Notes: a model not told the origin generated them from the sequence alone. A stretch of DNA of 64,000 nucleotides from Lachnospiraceae bacterium (GCA_017527205.1 JAFXQK010000078.1:108108-172107), one strand, 5' to 3'. Counted from the first letter of the stretch, positions 8,590 to 17,836 are shown. Translations and numbers: made by a program.

Positions 8590-10752
8590 TCAGCTTTCGT
8601 CCGTCCCCTCACCATATTTCGCATTTTCCGCTTCGATCAGTTTTTGGATCCAATCCTTGTCCACAAGCTCATCCAGTGCATTTGCCAACGCTGATTCATC
8701 CGCGTAGGCATCAAACTCCTGCTGCTTCCTCTCCAACATCATCACCATGGCTTCATCCACGGTATTCTCACACAGCAGATGGTATACCAAAACATTTCGC
8801 ACCTGTCCCATACGATAGACGCGGGAAATGGCTTGATTGGTCAGCGAAGGTTTCATTTGCGGTTCGCAGAAGATTACGACACTTGCCGTTTGGATGTTCA
8901 ATCCCGTTCCGCCTGCCTGAATCTGGCAAACCAAAACATTTCCAGCCGGAGCTTCCGTGAGCTTATCAATCATGCCCTGCCTTGCAGGAATCTCCGTACT
9001 GCCCGTAATCACGCCAATGCAGTCCTCACCCAGCAGCTGTTGTATCTTATCAATTGTCTCGCGAAAGAAGGAATAAATAATTACCTTTCTGCCATCCTCC
9101 TTCGCATCCTTGCAGATCTCCAGTAGTCGCAGCGCCTTGGAGGAAGTCTCTAAATCGCTCTGCAAAAAGGAAACGCGACGCATCACGTTAAAGTTCTTCT
9201 CCGTCACGGCCTGCGCATAATATACACGATCCACGTCCGTCAGCACGCACCACTCGCGCATCTCCTCGATGGGCGGCAGTTCCTCCAAAACCTGCTCCCG
9301 CTGACGCCGCAAATACACTGGTGCCAAAAGCTCACGGAACTGCGGCACGTGGCTCATAAAAGCGTTCTTTCGAACCTCCTCCACCATGTCGGGACGAAGG
9401 AATTCGATCAAGGAGCACATCTCCTCCACGCGGTTCTCCAAAGGCGTACCCGTCATCATCAAAATGCGATCGGATTCCTCATCCAGCGCGCGCACGTTCT
9501 GCGTTCTCCTCGCATCAGGATTTTTGATATAATGCGCTTCGTCAATGACCAGCATGGCGATGCGAAGCTTTTTGTCAATGTCCCTGACAATCTTCTCCAT
9601 GGTTTCGAAATTTGTGACGGCAACGCCACCCTTCGTCCGCCAGGCGTCGAAATTTTCTTCCAGGAATGCACCATGCACCAGATGGGCCTCCATGGCACTA
9701 AACTTCTTAATTTCCCTGCACCAGTTGACCAAAACAGAAGCAGGACAAATGACCAGAAAACGGCTGAGCGGATCCTGTGCATAGACGTCACACATGGCAG
9801 CTATCGCCTGCACCGTCTTTCCCAGTCCCATCTCATCTCCCAGAAGAACGCGGCGCTCGAACAGAATATACTTTGCGCCAAACAGCTGATAGGCTCTCAA
9901 ATTCCCCTGAAAGTAACTAAGGTCAATTGGTGATTCCTCAATGGCCGCTGCCAGCTGCGCGGGGATACTGCTGTAAATCAACGGATTCTCCTTCGCCGCG
10001 CCTCCATACTTCTCCAGAATCGCATAAAAGTCGGCACTCTCTGCCTCATAGAATCCCAGTGCCTCCTCCATCGTCAGGTTCTTCATCTCCTGATAGAGCT
10101 CAACATACGCTTTTGCACGAGAACAGTCCTTGCTGAGCAGAAAGCTCTCTAAATCCTGCACCGCCTTGACCGTACGCTCCTTGGCATCCTTCGACGAAAC
10201 AAGCCAATGCAAGCCATTCTTGATCTCGATATGCTCCATCGCATCGACAATGCTGGAATTTAATACCTCCTCCAGACCCTTGGCCTGCTCGCGAACATAG
10301 TCACATTTCTTCAGCTTTGCGATGGCAAGCAAGAGCCCGGCATTCGGGACTTCGCCATCCTCCGTTTTCTCCAAGGAAAACTTCACGTGCACGTGCTTCG
10401 CCATGGAATTCAGGAACTCTGCAATCACGTTTCGGATGGCCTGCGCCTGCTTCTCACCAATGCCATCAATGGAAACCAGCTCCCAGTCCTTCAGCTTCGC
10501 CAGCTGAAGCAGGTTGTCATACCCTGCCTCCTGCAAAACGGCAACGCGAATCCCTGCCTTGGAATTCTTGAGTTCCTCCACGGAAACATGCTCCAGGGCA
10601 TCCAATGCCTTTAGCCCCAAGATTTTAGAGCATTCCTCCTCCAGCTCCGTCTCCTGCCGCTTTTTGTCATCATACAGGAACTTCAAATAATCATCTAATT
10701 CACATAAATCGCGAATTCTCTGCTTGACATACTTAAAATCCAGTTTTTTCAT
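8590..10752 (-). CDS. SNF2-family DEAH helicase
   Basis: 720 aa ATP-dependent DNA translocase of the Swi2/Snf2 group. Seen: motif I GDEMGLGKT at about residue 305, motif II DEAH at about 405, motif III TGTPLENR at about 435, and the second RecA lobe with GGTGLN and AISRVYRMGQ motifs (about 620-660). An N-terminal region of about 290 residues contains a helix-hairpin-helix-like segment (LVSIDGIGEKQ, about 95). It begins 3 bases after the stop of the GH130 gene, so it is co-transcribed with the carbohydrate genes although no functional link is obvious. Members remodel protein-DNA complexes; the specific role is unknown. Confidence 0.9.
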   Translation of the reverse strand: MKKLDFKYVKQRIRDLCELDDYLKFLYDDKKRQETELEEECSKILGLKALDALEHVSVEELKNSKAGIRVAVLQEAGYDNLLQLAKLKDWELVSIDGIGEKQAQAIRNVIAEFLNSMAKHVHVKFSLEKTEDGEVPNAGLLLAIAKLKKCDYVREQAKGLEEVLNSSIVDAMEHIEIKNGLHWLVSSKDAKERTVKAVQDLESFLLSKDCSRAKAYVELYQEMKNLTMEEALGFYEAESADFYAILEKYGGAAKENPLIYSSIPAQLAAAIEESPIDLSYFQGNLRAYQLFGAKYILFERRVLLGDEMGLGKTVQAIAAMCDVYAQDPLSRFLVICPASVLVNWCREIKKFSAMEAHLVHGAFLEENFDAWRTKGGVAVTNFETMEKIVRDIDKKLRIAMLVIDEAHYIKNPDARRTQNVRALDEESDRILMMTGTPLENRVEEMCSLIEFLRPDMVEEVRKNAFMSHVPQFRELLAPVYLRRQREQVLEELPPIEEMREWCVLTDVDRVYYAQAVTEKNFNVMRRVSFLQSDLETSSKALRLLEICKDAKEDGRKVIIYSFFRETIDKIQQLLGEDCIGVITGSTEIPARQGMIDKLTEAPAGNVLVCQIQAGGTGLNIQTASVVIFCEPQMKPSLTNQAISRVYRMGQVRNVLVYHLLCENTVDEAMVMMLERKQQEFDAYADESALANALDELVDKDWIQKLIEAENAKYGEGTDES

Positions 10753-10755
10753 GGG

Positions 10756-11730
10756 TTAGCACGCATTTTTCTTGATAAATTCAAGTAATTCGTCCACCTG
10801 TGTAAACGCAAGCCCCACCACGGTGTCTGCCGCGCCATAATAGATCGCGATTCTGCCCGTAGCCGCATCCGTCAGGGTCGCACAAGGGAAGGTCACGTTC
10901 GGCACGTCTCCCACGCACTCATACAGCGCCGTAGGATGGAAAATATAAGGCTTGCAGCGATATTTTACCTTCCAGGGCTCATTTTCATCCAAAATGGCAG
11001 CACCCATGGAATAAATCATGCCATTACAGGTCGTTCCAACGCCATGGAAAATCAGAAGCCATCCTTCCTTCGTCAGAATCGGGATGGGGCCAGCGCCAAC
11101 CTTCGTCCACGCCCAGCCCTGCGCCTGCATGACATAGCGATGATAACCCCAATGCTCCATGTCAGGGCTCTGCGAAAGGAACATGTCGCCAAAGGGCGTA
11201 TGTCCATTGTCACTCGGCCTAGAAAGCATCATAAACTTTCCGCCGATCTTTTTCGGGAACATGACGCCGTTTCTGTTGAAGGGAAGGAATGCGTTCTCCA
11301 GCTGATAAAACTTTTTAAAATCAAAGGAATACGCTACGCCAATCGTAGGTCCATGGAAGGAATTGCACCAGGTCACGTAATATCTGTCCTCAATCCAGCA
11401 AACACGCGGATCATATCCGCAGGCCACGCCGCACTGCTTGTCATCCTTGCCATATAAAGGCAATGGCTCTGACTCAATGTCCCAGTGAATTGCATCGTTA
11501 CTCTTTCCAAGGAAGAGATGCTGCTCCATGGCCGTGTTATCGCTTCGGAAAATGCCGACAAACGCGCCATCCTTTGCCACTACGGCAGAATTAAAGATAC
11601 TGTTGGACCCCGGGATCTGATCCCTTTTTACAATCGGATTTCCGCTATAGCGCCATACAATGTCCTTGCATCCTTCCGGTCTGTCCTCCCAAGGAATGTT
11701 TGGTAAATTCTCGCCAATAATTGTCGCCAT
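10756..11730 (-). CDS. Glycoside hydrolase family 130 beta-mannoside phosphorylase-like
   Basis: 324 aa. Family 130 enzymes are five-bladed beta-propellers that cleave beta-mannosides with phosphate, giving mannose 1-phosphate. Sequence signs are the RYSGNPIV start, IFNSAVV, RSDN, CGYDPRVCWIEDRYYVTWC and GWLLIFHG segments, which match the blade and active-site pattern of the family (Asp general acid and phosphate-binding Arg/His expected within these). The subgroup, and so the exact substrate (mannosylglucose, mannobiose or N-glycan mannose), cannot be fixed. No signal peptide, so cytoplasmic. It follows a TIM-barrel epimerase and two oxidoreductases on the same strand, a likely glycoside-use cluster under the divergent AraC regulator. 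Confidence 0.88.
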   Translation of the reverse strand: MATIIGENLPNIPWEDRPEGCKDIVWRYSGNPIVKRDQIPGSNSIFNSAVVAKDGAFVGIFRSDNTAMEQHLFLGKSNDAIHWDIESEPLPLYGKDDKQCGVACGYDPRVCWIEDRYYVTWCNSFHGPTIGVAYSFDFKKFYQLENAFLPFNRNGVMFPKKIGGKFMMLSRPSDNGHTPFGDMFLSQSPDMEHWGYHRYVMQAQGWAWTKVGAGPIPILTKEGWLLIFHGVGTTCNGMIYSMGAAILDENEPWKVKYRCKPYIFHPTALYECVGDVPNVTFPCATLTDAATGRIAIYYGAADTVVGLAFTQVDELLEFIKKNAC

Positions 11731-11842
11731 ACTACTGCCTCCTTTTCATCACTTTTTATTAAAAGTATTTTTCGAACAAATCCTCATAGGATTATCGTAC
11801 CATTCTTTTCGTGCAGACACAATCCCTTTTTCGCTTCTTGTC

Positions 11843-12745
11843 TCAGAAAACCTCCAGATTTAGCAAAGCCTCACGCGCAAGGGAGAACGCCTCAAAGCCG
11901 CCAAGCTTCTTTCCCTCCTCCATAGGCGGGAGCTTGGCATTGCCGCGCTCAAGTCCTGCAAAGCCGTCAAAGTCAAAGAGATGCGGCTCCAGGGAGAGAA
12001 ATCCCTGAAATCCATTTCCAAACATACGCGTCAGGATCTCTTTGACATTGCCGTCGCCAAAGCCGGCCGGCACGACCTTCCCGGTTTTCCAAATGGCATC
12101 CTTCACGTGCACGTAAGAAATAAAATCCTTCAAAAGCGCATACGCCTCCAACGTATCCTGCTTTGCCTGCACAAAATTGGCAAAATCAAAGATGCCACGA
12201 AAATGCTCACAGCCAAGAGCGTCAAACAGCTCCCTGCACTCCTTCGCTCTTTCTCCGTAAATGCCTTTTTCATTTTCATGCAAAAGAACCACGTCCTCGC
12301 GCTTTGCATAGTCCACAAATTTCCCAAGGCGTTCCAGAACTTCTTCCTTTACGCCATCCGGAAGCTTCGCCGCATTCACGTCATCCTTTTCCGAAGAGCC
12401 ACGATTCTCCCAGGGTACGTAAAAGCTAAACATACGGATGTTTCTTGTCCCCATCTTGTGTGCAATCTCCACGGCGCGCTGAAACTCTGCAAAATGCTTT
12501 TCAAACGGATCCGTGATCCCGATCTTACCAAGAGGCGAGCCCAATGCTGACAGGGCGATTCCCGCATCATCCAGTCTCCTTTTGATCTCGTCCACTTTTT
12601 TGTCATCATGATAAATCAAATTGTTTCCATCGACGCCGCGCATCTCCACATAGTGCATGTCCAGCTTCTTTAAGCTTTCTATCTGTATGCTCAGATCCTG
12701 CTGAATTTCATCTGCGAATCCCGTTAATTTCTCATAATTTCCCAT
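11843..12745 (-). CDS. Sugar phosphate isomerase/epimerase (xylose isomerase-like TIM barrel)
   Basis: 300 aa protein of the AP-endonuclease-2/xylose-isomerase-like TIM-barrel superfamily. Typical strand ends with metal ligands are seen: HENEKGIYG (about 160), IFDFANFVQ (about 193), YVHVKD (about 217) and SLEPHLF (about 262). These proteins isomerise or epimerise sugars or inositol derivatives with a divalent metal. Start at ATG 12745 is chosen since AGGG/AAGGA lies directly before it; the frame further upstream to 12829 overlaps the previous gene's end and lacks family resemblance. Its place between Gfo/Idh/MocA dehydrogenases and a GH130 phosphorylase suggests a role in oxidised-sugar or glycoside catabolism. 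Confidence 0.82.
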   Translation of the reverse strand: MGNYEKLTGFADEIQQDLSIQIESLKKLDMHYVEMRGVDGNNLIYHDDKKVDEIKRRLDDAGIALSALGSPLGKIGITDPFEKHFAEFQRAVEIAHKMGTRNIRMFSFYVPWENRGSSEKDDVNAAKLPDGVKEEVLERLGKFVDYAKREDVVLLHENEKGIYGERAKECRELFDALGCEHFRGIFDFANFVQAKQDTLEAYALLKDFISYVHVKDAIWKTGKVVPAGFGDGNVKEILTRMFGNGFQGFLSLEPHLFDFDGFAGLERGNAKLPPMEEGKKLGGFEAFSLAREALLNLEVF

Positions 12746-12806
12746 TCCTTTTTCCCTCTTTTCTTTAAAAGTCGGCTCTGTTTTAGGCTTCCGTCCCGTG
12801 TAAAAT

Positions 12807-14012
12807 TTAGTACGTACCCTTTGTATCAAAGGTAATTCCCTTATCTTCCTTCTTCTTCGAGGTTTTCCTTCTCTTATTGAGTTCCTCTAAAAAGAGCTCC
12901 TCATCAAAAAGAATTTCATTATTCTTCCTTCTCTCCTCTTCCGATTCCTTTCCATCCGTAGAAAGAACCACGGTCTGATTCATCCAGGAGGACAAGAACA
13001 TCATGTTGGAGAGCGTCAGTCCCCGGATGCCCTCTGCACCCTCTGCCACCAGAGCGCCGCCATTTAAGATCCTGTCCGCGAAAGCCTTTAGCACTCCCAC
13101 GTGCTGTTCATTTTTCCCATCCGTCTCAATCTCAACATGCTCCATCTCCGGCGTCGCAAACCCATTTTCCGCACTTTTACACCATTCCCTCTCATTGGTT
13201 TTCAGCCGATCGAATACGAGTTTTCCGTGCTCACACACAATCTTGCCCATTTCAAAGGTCAGCTCCAGCCGGTTGGTTCCGGGCGCATCTCCCGTCGTTG
13301 TCACAAAGACGCCTGTCGCGCCGCCTGGAAATTCCATATAAGCCGTCACGTCATCCTCTACCTCAATGTCATGCCATTTTGCCTCATGACAGAAGGCTCT
13401 GACCTTTGTCGGCAAGCCGCAGAGCCACTGCAACAGATCCAGCTGATGAGGACACTGATTTAACAAAACGCCTCCGCCTTCCCCATCCCAGGTTGCCTTC
13501 CAGCCAGCTGCATCATAATAGCTCTGCGCGCGATACCAATCCGTAATGATCCAGTTTGCACGCTTTAAGGCGCCAAGCTCACCGCTTTGCATCATCTCGT
13601 GAAGCTTACGGTAAACACAATTTGTGCGCTGATTAAACATGATGGCAAACACCTTGTCACTCTTTGCAGCAACCTCATTCATTTCTCTTACCTGCTTTGT
13701 GTAAACGCCGGCCGGTTTTTCGCTGATGGCATGAACGCCATGCGTCAGTGCGTAAATGACAAATTCCGGATGAAAATAATGGGGCGTTGCGATCAGTACG
13801 GCATCCACCTCTCCCGAGTCAATGAGCTCCCGTCCGTCAGAAAAAAGCTTGACCTCCTTCGGCAAATTCTCCTTTGCCCAGTCAAGTCTGGCCTGCCGTA
13901 CGTCGGCTACTGCCGTAAGCCGCATATTGGGCACCTGCCCTTCCACAAGAGATCTTGCGTGATTTCCTCCCATGCCGCCAATTCCAATGATTCCAAGTCT
14001 TACCTGTTCCAT
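12807..14012 (-). CDS. Gfo/Idh/MocA family oxidoreductase
   Basis: 401 aa NAD(P)-dependent sugar or cyclitol dehydrogenase. The Rossmann motif GIGGMGGNHARSL starts at about residue 10, the family EKPAG motif (catalytic/cofactor Lys) at about 97, and the C-terminal alpha/beta domain follows with WDGEGGGVLLNQCPHQLD (substrate-binding His/Asp) at about 175. The C-terminus has a charged extension (RRKTSKKKED) not usual in the family. ATG 14012 is preceded by AAAGGAGATC. The paralogue at 14087-15148 is the preceding gene; two such enzymes with an epimerase and a phosphorylase suggest sequential oxidation/reduction on a glycoside, as in 3-keto-glycoside pathways, but this is inference. Confidence 0.88.
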   Translation of the reverse strand: MEQVRLGIIGIGGMGGNHARSLVEGQVPNMRLTAVADVRQARLDWAKENLPKEVKLFSDGRELIDSGEVDAVLIATPHYFHPEFVIYALTHGVHAISEKPAGVYTKQVREMNEVAAKSDKVFAIMFNQRTNCVYRKLHEMMQSGELGALKRANWIITDWYRAQSYYDAAGWKATWDGEGGGVLLNQCPHQLDLLQWLCGLPTKVRAFCHEAKWHDIEVEDDVTAYMEFPGGATGVFVTTTGDAPGTNRLELTFEMGKIVCEHGKLVFDRLKTNEREWCKSAENGFATPEMEHVEIETDGKNEQHVGVLKAFADRILNGGALVAEGAEGIRGLTLSNMMFLSSWMNQTVVLSTDGKESEEERRKNNEILFDEELFLEELNKRRKTSKKKEDKGITFDTKGTY

Positions 14013-14036
14013 ATGTAGTGATCTCCTTTCCCTACG

Positions 14037-14093
14037 GTTATTTATCTTATAGTTATTTATCTTATAGTTATTTATCCTATAGTTGTTTACCTT
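14037..14093. repeat. 15-bp tandem repeat, 3 full plus 1 partial copy
   Basis: Unit GTTATTTATCTTATA at 14037-14051, 14052-14066 and 14067-14081 (one T to C change), then a partial degenerate copy. It lies between the two oxidoreductase genes, and the last copy reaches into the stop codon of the upstream gene. Confidence 0.95.
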
Positions 14094-15148
14094 GCAGCCT
14101 CATATATTTTCATCATCGTTCGAAACGTATTTTCTACGCCCTGCAGATCATTTTGGTAGTGTCTTCCGGTTTGCAGCGTCCAATAAAAGTCCTCGATGCA
14201 TGCCTTATGACCGCAGCCCCAATAGTCCTTTCCAATGCCCTGTCCAAGGTCGCGCATAAAGTGTTTGGGCGCTTCCTCCTTGGAATATATGGTGACCTCT
14301 TGCCCATTCATGCAGATCCTTCCCTTGGTTCCCTGCAATTCGATGATCACAGGTGCATCTCCTGCATAGCCGTTGGAAGCATAAAAGCACCCTCTTCTTC
14401 CTTCCGGGAATTCCATCCACGCTTCCACCGTATCCTCAACCTCAACGCATGGCAGCAAATCCTCTTCCCTTCTCCGTTCTCCGCCTGCACCCTTTGTTTT
14501 CAGATTCAGGTAGGGATTCAGGTGATGATTTGCGCTGCTGCCAAGGACAAGCTCCGGCTCTCCCAAATAGCGAAGAAGCAGATCGAGCGTATGAATGGCC
14601 TGATTGATCAAAACGCCTCCGCCCTCATAATCCAGCCTTCCCTTCCAGTCGCTTTCGGCATAATATTCCTCGTCACGCCTCCAGGTGACAAATGCGCGGC
14701 CACCCAAAATCCTTCCGATTCTCCCTTCCTTTACCAGTTGATCCATAAAAAGCGTTGTCTCGTTATACCGATTTTGGAAGCAAAAGCCAAGCTTCCCCGG
14801 ATGCAGCATGTTCTCCTTCTTCAGGGCTTCAAACTGCTCCCAGGAGATTGCGCATGGCTTTTCCACGAACGCGGCCTTACCGCTTCGAAGAAGCTCTTCC
14901 GCCATGGGGGCGTGAAGGAAATGTGGCGTGCACACGTGAACCACGTCCAGATCCATGTTGCATAGTGCCCTCCAATCCTCCGTGAGCGTCACGTCCTGCG
15001 CCTTGTTCCTTATCGTTTCCGCCAGCTGCTTGGTTCTTTCCAGATGGACGTCGCAAAGAGCCTTGACTTCCACGTCCTCCATGTTGCCAAGAACCCAGGC
15101 ATGAACCCTGGCGATTCCGCCGCATCCAATGATTCCGACTTTCTTCAT
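14087..15148 (-). CDS. Gfo/Idh/MocA family oxidoreductase, second copy
   Basis: 353 aa. N-terminal Rossmann fold with GIIGCGGIARVHAWVLG at residues 5-21; FVEKPCAI at about 97 is the family lysine motif; DYEGGGVLINQAIHTLD at about 165 is the substrate-site segment with the conserved His. Like its neighbour it should catalyse NAD(P)-linked oxidation of a sugar or sugar derivative. Start chosen at ATG 15148, preceded by GAGAGGAGA; the open frame extends further up without family residues. It is the first gene of the minus-strand sugar cluster and is divergent from the AraC regulator gene at 15286, which probably controls it. Confidence 0.87.
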   Translation of the reverse strand: MKKVGIIGCGGIARVHAWVLGNMEDVEVKALCDVHLERTKQLAETIRNKAQDVTLTEDWRALCNMDLDVVHVCTPHFLHAPMAEELLRSGKAAFVEKPCAISWEQFEALKKENMLHPGKLGFCFQNRYNETTLFMDQLVKEGRIGRILGGRAFVTWRRDEEYYAESDWKGRLDYEGGGVLINQAIHTLDLLLRYLGEPELVLGSSANHHLNPYLNLKTKGAGGERRREEDLLPCVEVEDTVEAWMEFPEGRRGCFYASNGYAGDAPVIIELQGTKGRICMNGQEVTIYSKEEAPKHFMRDLGQGIGKDYWGCGHKACIEDFYWTLQTGRHYQNDLQGVENTFRTMMKIYEAAR

Positions 15149-15285
15149 GGCCAATCTCCTCTCGTTTTCCGTCATCTTGTTCCATGTTTCTTTGTAACTA
15201 TTGTAATTGAATGATAAATGATATAATATAGACATAGAATACTATTTTTATGCACTTTTCCGACTTTTTGAAAAGGAGGAACCAC

Positions 15286-16158
15286 ATGGGACAAAATCAA
15301 GAAAAAGACACGAAGAAGAATCAGCCGGCAGACACCTCCATCTTTCCGGTGGCGCCGCCCTTTGACATTGCTTATCGAAATGCAAAGGCACCATTTCCCG
15401 TGGGGCCTCATTCCCATAACGCCGCAGAATTGTATTTTACCTTGACGGATCTTCCGGACGTTCTGATCAATGATACCGTTTCTGCCGTTCCCGCCGGGAC
15501 ACTTCTTATTCTGCCGACCTACTGCATTCACCAGCTCTACCATGAAACAGGCGTAACATATGAACGTTATATCCTCAGCATCCACACAAGATGGCTTGGA
15601 GACGTATTGTGCGAAGGCGCATCCTCCTTTGCCTATTTAGAGGATTCCGCCCAGCCGGTTTTACTGACCCCGAATGCGGCACAAAAAAAAGAGCTGCTCC
15701 GCCAATTTCAAGAGCTGCTCTCCATACAAGACCGGACGACACCGGAGGCCATGATCGCCTTTTTCTGCCTGCTTTCCACAATTCATGGCATGGTAAAAAC
15801 GCTCAGCATCCATTCCGGAGCCTCCCTGCCGATCTCACCCTCTCAGCAAAAAGTGAACGACATCATCTCCTATCTTGCCGAACATCTTTCGGAAAACGTT
15901 ACTACGACGGAGCTTGCTGATCACTTTTACCTACATCAGGATTATCTGGCCAGACTATTCAAAAGCCACATGCACGTCTCCATCGGCCGTTATGTCACGC
16001 TGCAAAAGATCAGCGCGGCTCAGGCCATGCTTCGGGAAGGCAAAACCGTGAATCAGGTTCAGGAGGCTTTGGGTTATTCCAGCTATGCCTACTTTTTCAA
16101 AACCTTTCAAAAGGTAACAGGCATTTCCCCCAGTAAGTACCGCAAATCCCCGATCTGA
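15286..16158 (+). CDS. AraC-family transcriptional regulator
   Basis: 290 aa. An N-terminal cupin-like sensing domain (about 15-150; FPVGPHSHNAAELYF is the double-stranded beta-helix sugar-binding motif) precedes a C-terminal pair of helix-turn-helix motifs (about 185-290): LSENVTTTELADHFYLHQDYLARLFK-type first HTH, and the classic second HTH ending VQEALGYSSYAYFFKTFQK with GISPSKYR. Start ATG 15286 follows AAAAGGAGG. A TATAAT lies at about 15221 in the 137-base divergent interval. It most likely senses a glycoside or sugar and activates the oxidoreductase-epimerase-GH130 operon in the opposite direction. Confidence 0.9.
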   Translation: MGQNQEKDTKKNQPADTSIFPVAPPFDIAYRNAKAPFPVGPHSHNAAELYFTLTDLPDVLINDTVSAVPAGTLLILPTYCIHQLYHETGVTYERYILSIHTRWLGDVLCEGASSFAYLEDSAQPVLLTPNAAQKKELLRQFQELLSIQDRTTPEAMIAFFCLLSTIHGMVKTLSIHSGASLPISPSQQKVNDIISYLAEHLSENVTTTELADHFYLHQDYLARLFKSHMHVSIGRYVTLQKISAAQAMLREGKTVNQVQEALGYSSYAYFFKTFQKVTGISPSKYRKSPI

Positions 16159-16192
16159 CCATGCATCACGGATATTTATGCGCCGGCTTATA

Positions 16193-16248
16193 TCGTTTAG
16201 GTTTGTATGGCTTACGTCGTTTAGGTTTGTATGGCTTACGTCGTTTAG
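16193..16248. repeat. 24-bp tandem repeat, 2 full plus 8-base partial copy
   Basis: Two identical 24-bp units at 16193-16216 and 16217-16240, starting TCGTTTAGG and ending GGCTTACG, and the first 8 bases of a third at 16241-16248. It lies directly upstream of the tRNA-Leu promoter. Confidence 0.95.
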
Positions 16249-16251
16249 GGC

Positions 16252-16280
16252 TTGACTTTGTGGCATGGTATGGATATAAT
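16252..16280 (+). promoter_or_regulatory. Promoter of tRNA-Leu
   Basis: TTGACT (16252-16257), 17-base spacer, TATAAT (16275-16280): a near-consensus housekeeping promoter 35 bases before the tRNA 5' end. Confidence 0.9.
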
Positions 16281-16315
16281 AAAAAAGTCGTCTGGCTAGT
16301 GCGAAACGACAGTCA

Positions 16316-16396
16316 GCGGGTATGGCGGAATTGGCAGACGCGCCAGATTTAGGTTCTGGTGGTAACCCCGTGCAGGTTCAAGTCCTGTTACCCGCA
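16316..16396 (+). tRNA. tRNA-Leu (anticodon UAG)
   Basis: Acceptor stem GCGGGTA / TACCCGC closes the 81-base molecule with discriminator A. The D arm (GGCGGAATTGGCAGACGC), anticodon arm CCAGA-TTTAGGT-TCTGG with anticodon TAG, a long class II variable arm and the T arm GGTTCAAGTCC are all present. CCA is not encoded. It has its own strong promoter and terminator. Confidence 0.97.
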
Positions 16397-16398
16397 CT

Positions 16399-16430
16399 AA
16401 AAAAACTCCTTGTAACCCAAGGAGTTTTTT
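16399..16430 (+). terminator. Intrinsic terminator of tRNA-Leu
   Basis: AAAAACTCCTTG, short loop, CAAGGAGTTTTTT: a 12-13 base stem ending in six T. It may also stop minus-strand transcripts. Confidence 0.92.
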
Positions 16431-16450
16431 AGTGCTTTTTTCCCTTTTAC

Positions 16451-17836
16451 TCAGCTTTCCTCTCCGATGCGAGAGATAATCTTTTTATTTATCCTGATAA
16501 AGAAGAATGTCGTCACGGCCACGCTCATGAACTCGGCAATGGGGAAGGCCCACCAGATGAGATTCACGTTGCCGCTTAAGGAAAGCAGATACGCCGCCGG
16601 AAGCAGGACAACGAGCTGTCTTGCAATGGAGACGATCATGCTGTAGGTTCCCTTGCCAAGCGCCTGGAACATGGAGCCCGTAATGATGCAGGGCCCGGCA
16701 AGCAAAAAGCTCAGGCATATGATCCGGAGGGCGGGAACTCCCTGTGCCAGCAGCTCCGGCGTCGGATTAAAGAATCCCATGAGCTGCTCAGGGAAAATCT
16801 CCATGGCAAAAACGCCCAAGATCATGATCACCATGGCATACGCGATGGCTGTCTTTAAGGTTTTCAGCACTCTCTCGCGTTTTTTAGCGCCAAAATTATA
16901 GGCGATGATGGGCACCATTCCATTATTCAGTCCAAAGATCGGCATGAAAATGAAGCTCTGCAGCTTAAAATATACGCCAAACACGGTCTGTGCCGCCCCA
17001 AAGGCTTCAAGTATCAGGTTCAATCCATAGGTCATGACGGAACCAATGGACATCATGACAATGGAGGGTGCGCCAACGGCATAAATCTTTTTGATCAAAG
17101 CCGACTGTAGGCGAAACCCCTTGAAGGAAATGATGACCTCACGATTGAATTTCACATGGAAAAAGATCGCGAGCCCGCCGGCCACCCACTGACCCATGAC
17201 CGTTGCAATGGCCGCACCGGCCACGCCCAGCTTCGGGAAGGGGCCAAGTCCAAAAATGAGGAGCGGATCAAAAATCAGGTTGGTGATGGCCCCGCCAAGC
17301 TGCGTAAACATGGTATAATGCGTCTTTCCCGTGCTCTGCAGCATACGTTCAAAAGTAAACTGCATGAAAATGCCAATTCCTGCCATACAGCAAATGGAAA
17401 GATAGGTTACGCCATATTCTTGTACCTCAGGAATCGGGGACTGACTTTGGAAAAACGGGCGGCTGAAAAAAAGACCGACAAAGAAAAAGGCTACATAACT
17501 CATTACTTCCAGAAACACGCCATTTGCCGCCGTATCATTTGCCTTTTGAAACTCCTTTTCGCCTAACGATTTTGAAATATAGGCATTCATGCCGACCGCA
17601 GTACCGCCTGCAAAGGAAATCATCAGGCTCTGGATCGGGAAGGCCAGTGATACGGCACGCAAAGCATAATCGTTGACGTCGCTGATTCTCGAAACAAACA
17701 CACTGTCCACGATGTTGTACAGGGCCTGCACCAACATGGATAACATCATGGGAATCGACATCGTCAATAACAATTTCTGGATGGGCTGTACGCCCATCTT
17801 ATTTTCCTGTTGCACTACCACTTTTGTATCTGACAT
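16451..17836 (-). CDS. MATE family efflux transporter
   Basis: 461 aa with twelve predicted membrane helices in two six-helix halves, the standard MATE layout; exports cationic drugs or metabolites in exchange for Na+ or H+. Family segments seen: PIQKLLLTMSIPMMLSMLVQALYNIVDSVFV-type first helix with the usual PMM and N-D pattern, AGGTAVGMNAYIS near residue 70, and the repeat GMVPIIAYNFGAKK near 295 in the second half. Start at ATG 17836 has GGAG upstream; a longer frame to 17872 lacks it. No regulator gene adjoins, so the substrate cannot be inferred. Confidence 0.9.
   Translation of the reverse strand: MSDTKVVVQQENKMGVQPIQKLLLTMSIPMMLSMLVQALYNIVDSVFVSRISDVNDYALRAVSLAFPIQSLMISFAGGTAVGMNAYISKSLGEKEFQKANDTAANGVFLEVMSYVAFFFVGLFFSRPFFQSQSPIPEVQEYGVTYLSICCMAGIGIFMQFTFERMLQSTGKTHYTMFTQLGGAITNLIFDPLLIFGLGPFPKLGVAGAAIATVMGQWVAGGLAIFFHVKFNREVIISFKGFRLQSALIKKIYAVGAPSIVMMSIGSVMTYGLNLILEAFGAAQTVFGVYFKLQSFIFMPIFGLNNGMVPIIAYNFGAKKRERVLKTLKTAIAYAMVIMILGVFAMEIFPEQLMGFFNPTPELLAQGVPALRIICLSFLLAGPCIITGSMFQALGKGTYSMIVSIARQLVVLLPAAYLLSLSGNVNLIWWAFPIAEFMSVAVTTFFFIRINKKIISRIGEES

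Noticed and set aside
16193..16248. CRISPR or attachment site at the 24-bp repeat
   Set aside because: The units are directly adjoining with no spacers, and no integrase is near; a simple tandem duplication.
16316..16396. tRNA-Leu as the insertion site of the ICE
   Set aside because: The ICE starts 8 kb away, the integrase is a serine type (these seldom use tRNA genes), and no copy of the tRNA 3' end was seen near either ICE end.
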